Below the pieces are notes generated by a model. The model saw only the letters and a list, made by a program, of their open reading frames with translations. It made no database searches and had not been told where the DNA came from. From assembly GCA_948482415.1 (NCBI GenBank), contig CAOMFZ010000034.1:1-15105 (forward strand): DNA of 15,105 nucleotides, in the 5' to 3' direction. The stretch comes from an uncultured Mailhella sp. GTDB taxonomy: Bacteria; Desulfobacterota; Desulfovibrionia; Desulfovibrionales; Desulfovibrionaceae. A program made the position numbers and the translations under genes. The stretch's first letter is position 1. The number at the start of each line of letters is the position of its first letter. Shown here one piece after another: positions 1 through 7,526 of this stretch.

Positions 1-44
1 TAGGCTTTATATGGCTTCGCCATTGCCAACAATATGTAAAAAAG

Positions 45-118
45 CCCCTGCACCCCTTTACAAAACTTTTTAAGCTTTCTTATAAAAAATTGTTGCAATT
101 ATTTTCGGAAGTGTTCTA
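45..118 (+). repeat. Partial copy A of the palindromic intergenic repeat family
   Basis: This stretch matches, almost base for base, the right half of the element found in full (reverse orientation) at 5924-6063: it starts at CCCCTGCACCCCTTTAC, runs through AACTTTTTAAGCTTTC and TTGCAATTATTTTCGGAA, and ends at TTCTAA. The left half, including one hairpin arm and one terminal repeat, is missing; sequence upstream of 45 is unrelated. The terminal repeat here has drifted (TCGGAAGTGTTCTA against CCGGAAATGCTCTA), so this is probably an old, truncated copy. Confidence 0.8.
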
Positions 119-125
119 ATGTTAA

Positions 126-139
126 CCGGAAACGCTCAA
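126..139 (+). repeat. Possible solo end of the same repeat family
   Basis: CCGGAAACGCTCAA at 126-139 resembles the right terminal repeat of the element (CCGGAAATGCTCTA) and lies eight bases beyond the end of partial copy A in the same orientation. It could be the relic of a second insertion. The match is short, so chance is possible. Confidence 0.35.
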
Positions 140-159
140 AATTTTCTATCTGATTAAAA

Positions 160-200
160 AACAAAAGCCCCTTACAGTACACCTTCAGGGGCCTTTTTTT
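160..200 (-). terminator. Hairpin terminator after the dehydrogenase gene, possibly bidirectional
   Basis: GCCCCT at 167-172 pairs with AGGGGC at 187-192 around a 14-base loop. On the minus strand the stem is followed by TTTTGTTTTTT, and on the plus strand by CTTTTTTT. It lies 26 bases past the dehydrogenase stop codon, so it fits as its terminator. It could also stop plus-strand transcription entering from outside the window. Confidence 0.75.
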
Positions 201-217
201 ATATTCTATGGCATTTT

Positions 218-3200
218 TTAATGTTTTTGATTGGTTTTGCTCATGGGCTCGATAATTCTGAAGTTTGTTGCGCTGTCAATTTTTGTGGCTTCCTTTTTGA
301 AGTTTTGCAGCCATTGTTCCCCAAACATAAGTTCAGAAAGCCATTCCGCACTGTGCAGGACAGGGTGTTTAGCCAGTTCCGTGTAGCCGTCTTCTTTAAT
401 TTTAAGCAAGGTGCGGCTGATTCCGATTTTACAGGACGGGCAGCCGACAATAATCGGGCTGTCTTCCATATAGTTTGGCAAAAGGTCAACGAGGCGGTTT
501 TTCTTTCTTTCGCGCAGAGCATTATAAATGCCGGGGGAAGAATAGGCGCCTGTTCCGGATTCGCCGCAGCAGCCGGGGCTCAGTGTCAGGTTGGAGCCGC
601 TGATTTTTTCAATGGCACGGGACGCCATTTTTCCGCCGTTGACCGCTTTGATTCCCGCCCATTCAGGGTGACAGGAAGCGTGATAGACAACGTCTTTTTT
701 GGCGTCAATCGTAAGCGTATGTTCCTGTTCGCTGATAAACTGCATAAAGTCCTTTTGCGTGAGTAAATTGCCTTTTGTGTCAGTCAGTTCATAACGTTGC
801 AGGGAGTCACGGCAGGAACCGCAGGCGGTAATCAGGTAACGGATATGCAGTCCTCTTGCTTCAGCTGCTTTAATGAGATTTGTGAGGTATTCCTGATTTT
901 TGGCAAGGTTTTCCTTGTAGTTGCCGTCCGCGCCGGAGGAAAGGAGCGGATAGCCGCAGCATAAATGCTGTTCGGGCACAATAACCGGAATATTGGCCTG
1001 CGTGAGCAGATTAATTGTCGCAAGACCAATTTTGCGGTAGAACAAAGAACCTCCGCAGCCGGGGAAATACAGCACAGCTTCAATGCCGTTATCTGACTGT
1101 TTTAATTCTTCAAATTTTGCCTGCGGAACAAAATAACCGCCTTTTTCAAGGTTCAGTTCATTATACATGCTGTGCATGCCAAGATTTGGACCCTTGCCGG
1201 AGAAAAGCGGGCTTTCAAAACGGTCACGCCACATTTTCGGCACGAAACCAAGCACTGTATTGCCCACTTTTTGTCCCACGGCTGCCGCCTTTGCCATGGT
1301 GGGGATACGGGATTGCGGGTTGCCTGAAAGCCAGTTGAGCACAGAACTTTTAATGGGGTGTCCGCCCATGCCTTCTTCTTTGAGGAAAGCGAGCATGGCA
1401 AGGGCAACCTTTGCAGACTCAATTTTGACCGGGCAGACAGAGGTACAGCGTCCGCAGCCTGTGCAGTGTTCTACCATGAAGCGCAGTTCTTCGAGCAGAC
1501 TGCTGTCGATTTTGCCTTTGGTTGCCTGTGTATAATAAATCGCTTCTGTGATGGCACCCAGTATCATGTTTTTGTTGCGGGGGTGATATTGGTAAGAGCG
1601 TTCAGGGTACACCATGGGGCAGACCTGTTTGCATTTACCGCAGCGGGTGCATGCCTGCATGGTGCTTAAAAGTTCAATAAAGCGTTCCTTGTCTGCCAGA
1701 CCGCTTTCTTTGATGTCTTCAATCAAACGGTTGAAAGAGAAAGTAAAGGGGCGAACGGGCAGTTCCTGCTGCACGAGTTTTCCGGGGTTCAGAATTTCTC
1801 TTGGGTCAACGCGTTCTTTGAAAGCGCGCAGTGCCTTGATTTTATTGCGTTCCAAAAAGTTGATTTTGGTAATGCCGATACCGTGTTCCCCGGAAACAGC
1901 ACCGCCCATTTTCTTTGCCGTTTCCATGACTTTGAGCACTGCTTCTTCGGCATTTTCCATCATGTGCGGATCGTTGGAGTTGACAGGGATATTGACGTGG
2001 CAGTTGCCGTCGCCTGCATGCATGTGGCTGGCGATAATAATTCTGCTTTTGCGCATGTATTGGGAAATTGCCTGAATTTTTTCCCTGAGACGCGGATAGC
2101 TTTCTCCCAGAGAGTCAATAAACAGGGTTGCGCGCATAATCAGTTCGTCGTCACTGAATTCAATTTCATCTTTTTCAAAGATACTGTCTTCAGCGCCGGC
2201 AATTTTTGATGCAAAAGAAAATTCTTTGTTAAATTCCGTATCCTGCATGGGGAAGCCCTGCAAACGTCCTACTTCCTGTAACGCATAACGATAGGCTTTG
2301 CCCGCCATTTCAAGGTTGAGGAGTTCAAGGAAATGGGCAAAATCAGGGATTTTAGGCATGGGGATAACCACGTCCTCGTTCATTTTAAAGCCGGACGTGC
2401 GCTTTGCAATGGCTGATAATTTATGCCTGTCTTCCCAGAAAAGTTCACTTTCTTTCTTATCTTTGGCAAGAGCCGCATAGATATATTCATTGTTGCCAAC
2501 AAGAGCAAGGATTTCTTTTACGCTGTCATCAAGTAAAATTTCATCATTGCCGTCCACCTGTACAATAATAACGGAAATAGGGTCACCCTCATGACGGGGA
2601 GATTTTCTTTTATATTCAATAGCCTGGACATATTTTACGTTAAATTCTTCCAGCGCGGAAACACGCACATAATCACCCTCATTGCGTATTCTGTTGCGAA
2701 GTTCAACAATTTTATTAATCAGTTCGGCCGCAGGTTTCATGCTCCGCCCGAAAAATTCAAGGGCAAGTACACGGGAATATTTCGGCTGGTCATGCAGGGT
2801 AAAGACAGCGTCAATAATCAGCCCGTCCACACCCTCTTTTTGCATGCCGGGAAGTCCGCCAAGCACTTTGTTGGTCACGTCTTTGCCAAGTCCGGGCAGA
2901 CGGATTTCATCGCCGCGAAGTTCAATCACACTGCGAAGTCCGCCTGAGTCGTCGTCACGAACCTCAAAGGTGGCGATTTCTGTTTCCAGAATTTTATGAT
3001 GAGGGTGGCAGACTCGTTCAATGCGGATAAGCTCGCCTGTAGGCGTAACCATGCGCCATGAAAGCAGATTGTCAAGGGTTGTACCGTATTCAAAGCAGAA
3101 AGGCCCGCCGGAGTTTTCGGCTATATTTCCGCCAATGGAAGAAGCCGTCTTGGAGGCAGGGTCAACGGTGAAAAGAAGTTTATATTCAGCAGCCTTGTTG

Positions 3201-3847
3201 ATAGCGTCCTGGGTGATAACCCCGGCTTCACAAAGCATGGTTTTGTTCTGGACGTCTACTTCTGTTTTGGTGAGACGGGTCATGTTTACAATAACACTGC
3301 GTTTGCGCGCAGGCACAGCACCGCCGGTCATGCCGGAGCCGCCGCCCCTTGGAATAAGGGCAAACTTCATTTCATTGGCAAGGTGGACGAGTTTTATAAT
3401 ATGGTCAATATTATCAGGCTCAACCACTAAAAGGGGCAGTTCCATACGCAGGTCAGTGGCGTCAGTGCTTGTTTCCACCAGTGCTCCCGGACGGGTGATA
3501 ATACATTCTTTAGGCATGAGTTCGCCAAGGCGCTCAACCAGTTCTTTACGGAAACTTACTTCTGCATCATGGGCACTCCAGAACATGGTCATGCCTTCGC
3601 TGATTGCTGTCACATAGACATGGGCAAGGGCGTGGGATTCGCGTTCAAAGCGTTCATCAACGCTGTTTTTTACAGTTTGTGCTGAAATGAAAGGGTTATA
3701 GGCAACAAGGAATAATTCTTCCGCGATTTGGCTTGCAAGCTGCTGGACTGCTGTGGGCCAGCTTTCGTATTCATCAAGATTGATGCGTAAAATTCGGTTT
3801 ACCACAAAAGCCGCAGAGATTGAAACGTGTGGTCCTTTATGCGCCAT
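218..3847 (-). CDS. FAD- and Fe-S-binding D-lactate/2-hydroxyacid dehydrogenase (Dld/GlcD-GlcF type fusion)
   Basis: Predicted flavin and iron-sulfur dehydrogenase oxidising D-lactate or a related 2-hydroxyacid and passing electrons to a quinone or other carrier; no membrane span is visible, so it is probably a peripheral inner-face protein. Order of domains in 1209 residues: an N-terminal extra region (about 1-120, resembling the DUF3683 family), a PCMH-type FAD-binding domain (about 135-280, glycine-rich PRGGGSGMTGG at 167-176 and SIGGNIAENSGG at 237-248), an FAD-oxidase C-terminal domain (to about 690, with SHMHAGDGNCH at 607-617 and SGEHGIG at 652-658), two 4Fe-4S motifs (Cys733/736/739/743 and Cys795/798/801/805), and two CCG-type domains (Cys963-964 and Cys1093-1094 with partner cysteines 931, 1009, 1012, 1059, 1136, 1139). 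All cofactor motifs look intact. The ATG is preceded by AAGGAG at seven bases. The exact substrate cannot be read from sequence; lactate is favoured because such fusions are typical of lactate-oxidising sulfate reducers. Confidence 0.9.
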   Translation of the reverse strand: MAHKGPHVSISAAFVVNRILRINLDEYESWPTAVQQLASQIAEELFLVAYNPFISAQTVKNSVDERFERESHALAHVYVTAISEGMTMFWSAHDAEVSFRKELVERLGELMPKECIITRPGALVETSTDATDLRMELPLLVVEPDNIDHIIKLVHLANEMKFALIPRGGGSGMTGGAVPARKRSVIVNMTRLTKTEVDVQNKTMLCEAGVITQDAINKAAEYKLLFTVDPASKTASSIGGNIAENSGGPFCFEYGTTLDNLLSWRMVTPTGELIRIERVCHPHHKILETEIATFEVRDDDSGGLRSVIELRGDEIRLPGLGKDVTNKVLGGLPGMQKEGVDGLIIDAVFTLHDQPKYSRVLALEFFGRSMKPAAELINKIVELRNRIRNEGDYVRVSALEEFNVKYVQAIEYKRKSPRHEGDPISVIIVQVDGNDEILLDDSVKEILALVGNNEYIYAALAKDKKESELFWEDRHKLSAIAKRTSGFKMNEDVVIPMPKIPDFAHFLELLNLEMAGKAYRYALQEVGRLQGFPMQDTEFNKEFSFASKIAGAEDSIFEKDEIEFSDDELIMRATLFIDSLGESYPRLREKIQAISQYMRKSRIIIASHMHAGDGNCHVNIPVNSNDPHMMENAEEAVLKVMETAKKMGGAVSGEHGIGITKINFLERNKIKALRAFKERVDPREILNPGKLVQQELPVRPFTFSFNRLIEDIKESGLADKERFIELLSTMQACTRCGKCKQVCPMVYPERSYQYHPRNKNMILGAITEAIYYTQATKGKIDSSLLEELRFMVEHCTGCGRCTSVCPVKIESAKVALAMLAFLKEEGMGGHPIKSSVLNWLSGNPQSRIPTMAKAAAVGQKVGNTVLGFVPKMWRDRFESPLFSGKGPNLGMHSMYNELNLEKGGYFVPQAKFEELKQSDNGIEAVLYFPGCGGSLFYRKIGLATINLLTQANIPVIVPEQHLCCGYPLLSSGADGNYKENLAKNQEYLTNLIKAAEARGLHIRYLITACGSCRDSLQRYELTDTKGNLLTQKDFMQFISEQEHTLTIDAKKDVVYHASCHPEWAGIKAVNGGKMASRAIEKISGSNLTLSPGCCGESGTGAYSSPGIYNALRERKKNRLVDLLPNYMEDSPIIVGCPSCKIGISRTLLKIKEDGYTELAKHPVLHSAEWLSELMFGEQWLQNFKKEATKIDSATNFRIIEPMSKTNQKH

Positions 3848-3866
3848 GGAAAAACTCCTTATTTTG

Positions 3867-3898
3867 CTGTCAGCCTTTGAGCTGAATTTTGCTGACAG
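3867..3898 (-). promoter_or_regulatory. Inverted repeat in the dehydrogenase leader
   Basis: CTGTCAGC at 3867-3874 is exactly complementary to GCTGACAG at 3891-3898, giving an 8-base-pair stem with a 16-base loop in the leader, about 20 bases before the ATG of the dehydrogenase. It may be an mRNA stem-loop or part of a regulator site; no run of T follows it, so it is not a simple terminator. Confidence 0.4.
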
Positions 3899-3907
3899 AC
3901 AGTCAAT

Positions 3908-3955
3908 ACAATGTATGCACTGTATTTATAATAAAAATTTATTTTGTTTTGACAA
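3908..3955 (-). promoter_or_regulatory. Candidate promoter with operator-like palindrome for the dehydrogenase gene
   Basis: On the minus strand TTGTCA (3955-3950) can act as a -35 box, with TATTAT (3933-3928, spacing 16) or TATAAA (3930-3925, spacing 19) as -10 box. Immediately downstream is an imperfect 16-base palindrome, ACAATGTATGCACTGT at 3908-3923 (12 of 16 positions symmetric), placed where a repressor would cover the transcription start. The -35 box lies inside the 3' end region of the upstream peptidase gene, so this would be an internal promoter in the minus-strand block. Which regulator binds cannot be told. Confidence 0.45.
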
Positions 3956-5264
3956 GTCTTGCACTGATATTATTGCGTATCCATTTGGGGTCAATCCATT
4001 CCTTTGGCTGGACAGCAATTCCGCCTACATACACGCCGAAATGGACATGGTCACCCACGGCAAGCCCTGTTGTGCCTGTCAGTCCGAGAGCCTGCCCTTT
4101 TTCCACAACATCACCTTCATTCACGAAAATTTCTGACATGTGAGAGTAAATGGAGTTCAGTCCAAGTCCGTGTTCGAGAATAACAAGGTTTCCGTAAATG
4201 CCGTTATAACCGGTAAAAACAACAGTACCGTGATTGCCGGCAGGGATAGTATCGTGGGCAACTGATGCAAAATCATAGCCTAAGTGTACCTGCTTATCAA
4301 TTTCTTTGCCGTTGAGATAATAGGTTCTTCTGTCGCCAAATTGTGCTTTCACCGCAGAACGGGGCAGAATTTTGAAATCGTCTTCCCATTTTGGTTTTGG
4401 GGTGCTTTTGTCAATGCAGACCGTGTGAATAAGCCTGTCATTTTCAAGGCGGACTTTGCCGTTTGCTTCTAAATAGCGTTCCAATGTGGTGTCTTTATAG
4501 GGTACGATTTTTTGCAGTTCTTCTGCCTTAAGATTAAGGAAATTGTCGGTAATATTTACTTTGTCATTGGGATAATTTCTATTGACAGCATTGACGATTA
4601 AACGGCTTTCGGTGATGTTTCCGGCTGTGTCTTCTGCCATAATTTGAGGGAAATATTCAGAACCGGGGACAGATTCGGGAAATGCAAAAAGGCAGGCATA
4701 GGTGTTTTCTTTTTGCAAGTATGCAGGGAAGAAATGAGAATTAACATAAACACCTGTTTTTTTGACCTCTTCTGAAACTTTGTACACAATGAGAGCAGAT
4801 CCACCGCGGTGGACGGCAGGAGGCGTCGTTTCCACAATAATGCGGGGCTGTTTATTATCCATTACCAGCTGGATTTCTTTTGTGGTGCCGTTGCCTTTAT
4901 TGAAACCTGCAAAGGACGCGTCATGGGCGGAAACAATAAGGGTAAATGCACCTTCGGGAAGTTTGGCGTCCTCTAAAGTAAAAGCATATTCCGTGGATTT
5001 GGGCGTATCGAGAAAAGCTTTTTCGTAAAGCTCCATGGTTTTGCTGCCGCGTTTGACAGAAATTTTTATTTTGCGCACTCCGGAAGTGTCGCCGGCAAGA
5101 ATTTTGATTTCTTTGCGGGGACCGATTTTTTGTCCCAGTTCAAGATTGTCAACACTGAAATTCAGGCTTGGCCCCTGCAAATCCCGCAGGAAGAGATATC
5201 CAAAAAGAACAGTAACGGCGAGGGCAATAAGAGTCATGAATGTGCTTAATTTTGATTTAAGCAT
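3939..5264 (-). CDS. Membrane-anchored M23 family (LytM-type) metallopeptidase
   Basis: Predicted zinc endopeptidase acting on peptidoglycan cross-bridges or stem peptides, held at the outer face of the inner membrane by an N-terminal signal anchor (MLKSKLSTFMTLIALAVTVL and following hydrophobic residues). The middle contains Ig-like beta-rich segments; the C-terminal 110 or so residues are the M23 domain with HLGYD, the single histidine of IYSHMS, and the HVHFG motif, so the LytM zinc ligands HxxxD and HxH are all present and activity is expected. The chosen ATG at 5264 overlaps the end of the CBS gene by eight bases; a GAGGAGG sequence lies 12 bases before it. An ATG at 5276 is also in frame but directly abuts that GAGGAGG, and the longest reading frame would need a TTG at 5306 with no ribosome-binding site. 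The overlap suggests translation coupled to the CBS protein. Confidence 0.88.
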   Translation of the reverse strand: MLKSKLSTFMTLIALAVTVLFGYLFLRDLQGPSLNFSVDNLELGQKIGPRKEIKILAGDTSGVRKIKISVKRGSKTMELYEKAFLDTPKSTEYAFTLEDAKLPEGAFTLIVSAHDASFAGFNKGNGTTKEIQLVMDNKQPRIIVETTPPAVHRGGSALIVYKVSEEVKKTGVYVNSHFFPAYLQKENTYACLFAFPESVPGSEYFPQIMAEDTAGNITESRLIVNAVNRNYPNDKVNITDNFLNLKAEELQKIVPYKDTTLERYLEANGKVRLENDRLIHTVCIDKSTPKPKWEDDFKILPRSAVKAQFGDRRTYYLNGKEIDKQVHLGYDFASVAHDTIPAGNHGTVVFTGYNGIYGNLVILEHGLGLNSIYSHMSEIFVNEGDVVEKGQALGLTGTTGLAVGDHVHFGVYVGGIAVQPKEWIDPKWIRNNISARLVKTK

Positions 5265-5697
5265 AGTGTGTTTCATCCTCCTCAGGAGAAAGTAAGGAAA
5301 GGGCAATTTTAATAAAATCGGCTTCTGTCAGAATACCGACTAAAATGTCGCCTACAACAACGGGCAGACAGCCATATTTCAAATCAAGCAGGAGCTTTCC
5401 TGCTTCAATAATCGAAAGATCGGGAGCCGCGCAAATCACATCTTCCTGCATAATATCCTTGACCAGGATTGCCTGGTCGATTTCCGTTTTGGTTTGTTCG
5501 TCAATGTCAGCAAGCTGGGAAATGGTATGTTTGAGCAAATCTCTATGGGTGACAAGCCCGCAGAAACGTCCGTCAGAATTGACAACAGGAGCATGACGGA
5601 TTTGTGCCGCTTCCATGAGCTGCTTGACGTCGTGCAAGGTATCTGTAGGCTTAATCGTGTATACGCTGTCTGTCATATAATTTTGTACTGTCAACAT
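5257..5697 (-). CDS. Tandem CBS domain protein
   Basis: A 146-residue protein made almost wholly of two CBS domains (about 7-60 and 79-135), each with the usual pattern: YMTDSVYTIKPTDTL then APVVNSDGRFCGLVTHRDL, and DIMQEDVICAAPDLS then LPVVVGDILVGILTEADF. Paired CBS domains of this kind bind adenosyl nucleotides (AMP, ATP, SAM) and act as energy or ligand sensors. No catalytic or DNA-binding domain is attached, and no membrane segment is seen, so it is cytoplasmic and its output partner is unknown. Its 3' end overlaps the start of the M23 peptidase gene, so both are almost certainly one transcript. The ATG has a GAGGGG-like ribosome-binding site five bases upstream and a good promoter about 55 bases upstream. 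Confidence 0.88.
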   Translation of the reverse strand: MLTVQNYMTDSVYTIKPTDTLHDVKQLMEAAQIRHAPVVNSDGRFCGLVTHRDLLKHTISQLADIDEQTKTEIDQAILVKDIMQEDVICAAPDLSIIEAGKLLLDLKYGCLPVVVGDILVGILTEADFIKIALSLLSPEEDETHYA

Positions 5698-5749
5698 ACG
5701 CCCCTCACTTGTTATATGGTGAAAAATAAAATCTCCGCTCAGTTCTTTT

Positions 5750-5779
5750 AATTTACTCTCTAATGCGGCACTTCGTCAA
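5750..5779 (-). promoter_or_regulatory. Sigma-70 type promoter for the CBS-M23 operon
   Basis: On the minus strand TTGACG (5779-5774) and TAAATT (5755-5750) are separated by 18 bases. The -10 box lies 52 bases before the CBS start codon, a plausible leader length. This is the best promoter-like sequence in the gap. Confidence 0.6.
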
Positions 5780-5877
5780 GGAAAGCAGGAAAAGAATTTT
5801 TTGGGCACAACATGAGGTTATTTTGTGCATTTCCAGATAACCTTCATACTTTTTGTCATATATGTTATTTCGTTAAA

Positions 5878-6136
5878 AGATTGCCGCGTCGCTGTCGCTC
5901 CTCGCAATGACGAGGTAGGGGGATAGAGCATTTCCGGAAATAATTGCAACAAATTTTTATAAGAAAGCTTAAAAAGTTTTGTAAAGGGGTGCAGGGGAAG
6001 AAACTTTTACTAAAAGTTTTTCCCCTGCATAGAAAAGTCGCAAGATTTACCGGAAATACTCTAATTCCTCGTAATGACGGTGAAACGTGATTTGCGCTTC
6101 AGCAACACGTCATTGCGAGCGTTAGCGAAGCAATCT
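5878..6136. repeat. Outer inverted repeat (CATTGCGAG type) interrupted by the palindromic element
   Basis: The left arm (5878-5915, from AGATTGCCGCGTCGC to CTCGCAATGACGAGG) is an inverted and diverged copy of the right arm (6108-6136, CGTCATTGCGAG then CGAAGCAATCT). A further related piece, CCTCGTAATGACG, lies at 6067-6079. Repeats built of a CGTCATTGCGAG core with a GAAGCAATCT end are familiar as dispersed intergenic repeats in diverse bacteria; that link is from memory. Between the arms sits the separate element at 5924-6063. Confidence 0.65.
5924..6063 (-). repeat. Full-length copy B of a MITE/REP-like palindromic element
   Basis: This 140-base element is bounded by TAGAGCATTTCCGG (5924-5937) and CCGGAAATACTCTA (6050-6063), inverted repeats that match at 13 of 14 positions and continue imperfectly inward for about 13 more bases. 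Internally, GCAGGGGAAGAAACTTTT (5991-6008) pairs with AAAAGTTTTTCCCCTGC (6012-6028) with one bulged base, forming a long hairpin. The remainder (about 5938-5990) is AT-rich and shared with copy A. It encodes no protein. Ends in TA on both sides, as expected for insertion at a TA dinucleotide, but a target duplication cannot be proved without an empty site. Orientation is given so that copies A and C read as plus. Confidence 0.8.
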
Positions 6137-6171
6137 ATTTAATTTTTAATATTAATCGGAAATATTTCAAA

Positions 6172-6196
6172 TAAAAAATCCAGCATTGCTGCAGGA
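6172..6196 (-). terminator. Probable terminator after the U32 gene
   Basis: On the minus strand, 22 bases past the U32 stop codon, CAGC and GCTG pair around AAT, extended with CC/GG across a small bulge, and are followed by ATTTTTTATTT. The stem is short but the T-run is good. Confidence 0.5.
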
Positions 6197-6218
6197 CTTC
6201 ACAATTTACTTTCTTATA

Positions 6219-7514
6219 TTAAGCACGGATAAAGATATTTTCGGGAATGACTGTATCTGCAGGCAGGGCATCTTCTTCTAAGCGGATATAGCCTTTGAGT
6301 CCGGGGTGCAGGGTATCCGTTTCATTTTGGGCATGGTTGCAGAGGGTGTATTTTGTGCTTGGGACTGTAGGTCTTTCCATGCAGGGCAGGAGGAAAGAAG
6401 CGTCTTTTTCATTATGCCATGTACTTCTGACGTCCACTTCATAGAAATTAGGTTTAATTTGTTTGCCAAGCTTTGCCACAATAGGGCGGGGCACATAATT
6501 TTCAGGGGCTTTTCTGTCCTGCCGTTCGGTGAGATAAAAGCCTGTGGAGAGCGGACGGGGATTTTTGCCGGAACTGTTGAAAAGTTCGAGCATAAATTCC
6601 TCTTTGTCAATATCCTGCCGTTTTGGCGTAAATTTAGGCGTGATACCTTGTTTGATGCAGGCAGTATCAAGAGCAGTTCTGTAAATGTCCGTGACCTGTG
6701 CCACATAGGAAGGGCTCTTGGTACGTCCTTCGATTTTCAGGGAAGCGGGCTGCATGGCGACAAGTTCGTCCATAAAAGGCACCAGACACAAATCAGAAGG
6801 CGCAAAAATAGCGCTGAAATGCGAGCCCTGCTCAATTTCCCAGCAGTCTTCGCCCTGACGAAGTTTTTCTTCCACTGTCAGGGATATTTCATTAAAGCGT
6901 CTGCCGCGGTATTCAAAACGGCAGGGCTGTGTGCACTGTCCCAGATTGGCAGGACGTTTATTGACCCACGCAGACATGAGACAATGCCCGGAAAGCGCAA
7001 GGCACATGGCGCCATGGACAAAAATTTCAAATTCCATGTCCGGGAATTTTTTTATCATGTCGGCAATATCTTCTTTTCCCAGTTCGCGGGCAAGGTTAAT
7101 CCGCTGTACGCCTGTTTCTCTCCAAAATTCCACTGCTGCCGCATTGACGGAATGGGCTTGGGTGGAAAGATGGATTTCCATGTCAGGACAATGTTTTTTT
7201 GCCAGCCAAATAACGCCCGGATCGGCAATAATCAGGGCGTCGACGCCTGTTTCAGGCAATATTTTGAGCATTTTTGTTACATCGTCAAGCTGGCGGTTAT
7301 AGGGCATGGCATTGAGGCAATAATAAATTTTTGCGCTGACAGCATGGGCTTTTTCCACGCCTTTTTTGAGTTCTTCCATGCTGAATCCGTCGCATTTCGC
7401 GCGCAGGGAAAGTTCATTGCCGCTTAAATACACGGCGTCTGCACCGTAAAGGAGTGCCGCTTCCAGCTGTTCCGGACCGCCGGCAGGAATAAGTAATTCA
7501 GGTCTTTTTAACAT
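6219..7514 (-). CDS. U32 family Fe-S protein, TrhP (YegQ)-like tRNA hydroxylation enzyme
   Basis: A 431-residue U32-family protein. It starts with the family opening PELLIPAGG followed by EQLEAALLYGADAVYLSG, and carries the family signature EIFVHGAMCLALSGHCLMS at 163-181. Candidate ligands of the 4Fe-4S cluster are Cys171, Cys178, Cys194 (or Cys198) and Cys243. Although annotated as peptidases, the well studied members (TrhP, RlhA, UbiU/V) are Fe-S enzymes of RNA or quinone hydroxylation; length and domain plan fit TrhP, which with prephenate helps make 5-hydroxyuridine at tRNA position 34. This paralogue assignment is inference. The gene starts 12 bases after the receiver/TPR gene, and the sequence before its ATG is almost pure A/T with no Shine-Dalgarno match, so it probably relies on coupling to the upstream gene. 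Confidence 0.85.
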   Translation of the reverse strand: MLKRPELLIPAGGPEQLEAALLYGADAVYLSGNELSLRAKCDGFSMEELKKGVEKAHAVSAKIYYCLNAMPYNRQLDDVTKMLKILPETGVDALIIADPGVIWLAKKHCPDMEIHLSTQAHSVNAAAVEFWRETGVQRINLARELGKEDIADMIKKFPDMEFEIFVHGAMCLALSGHCLMSAWVNKRPANLGQCTQPCRFEYRGRRFNEISLTVEEKLRQGEDCWEIEQGSHFSAIFAPSDLCLVPFMDELVAMQPASLKIEGRTKSPSYVAQVTDIYRTALDTACIKQGITPKFTPKRQDIDKEEFMLELFNSSGKNPRPLSTGFYLTERQDRKAPENYVPRPIVAKLGKQIKPNFYEVDVRSTWHNEKDASFLLPCMERPTVPSTKYTLCNHAQNETDTLHPGLKGYIRLEEDALPADTVIPENIFIRA

Positions 7515-7526
7515 ATTTTTTTTGTC

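Noticed and set aside
1..44. Part of a gene or RNA at the left edge
   Set aside because: Only a small hairpin (ATGGC at 11-15 with GCCAT at 19-23) is visible; no frame or known RNA can be supported in so short a stretch.
3021..3617. A 198-codon open frame on the plus strand, and others of 100-180 codons across 221-2999
   Set aside because: They are antisense shadows of the dehydrogenase gene, which has unbroken FAD and Fe-S motifs.
5265..5306. Longer N-terminus for the M23 peptidase
   Set aside because: It would start at TTG with no ribosome-binding site and lie deeper inside the CBS gene; the signal anchor begins at the later ATG.
5878..6136. CRISPR array
   Set aside because: The repeats are inverted and of unequal length with no regular spacers, and no cas gene is present.
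6306..7427. A 373-codon open frame on the plus strand
   Set aside because: It lies wholly antisense to the U32 gene, which has clear family motifs; the translation is rich in Phe, Cys and His and shows no domain.
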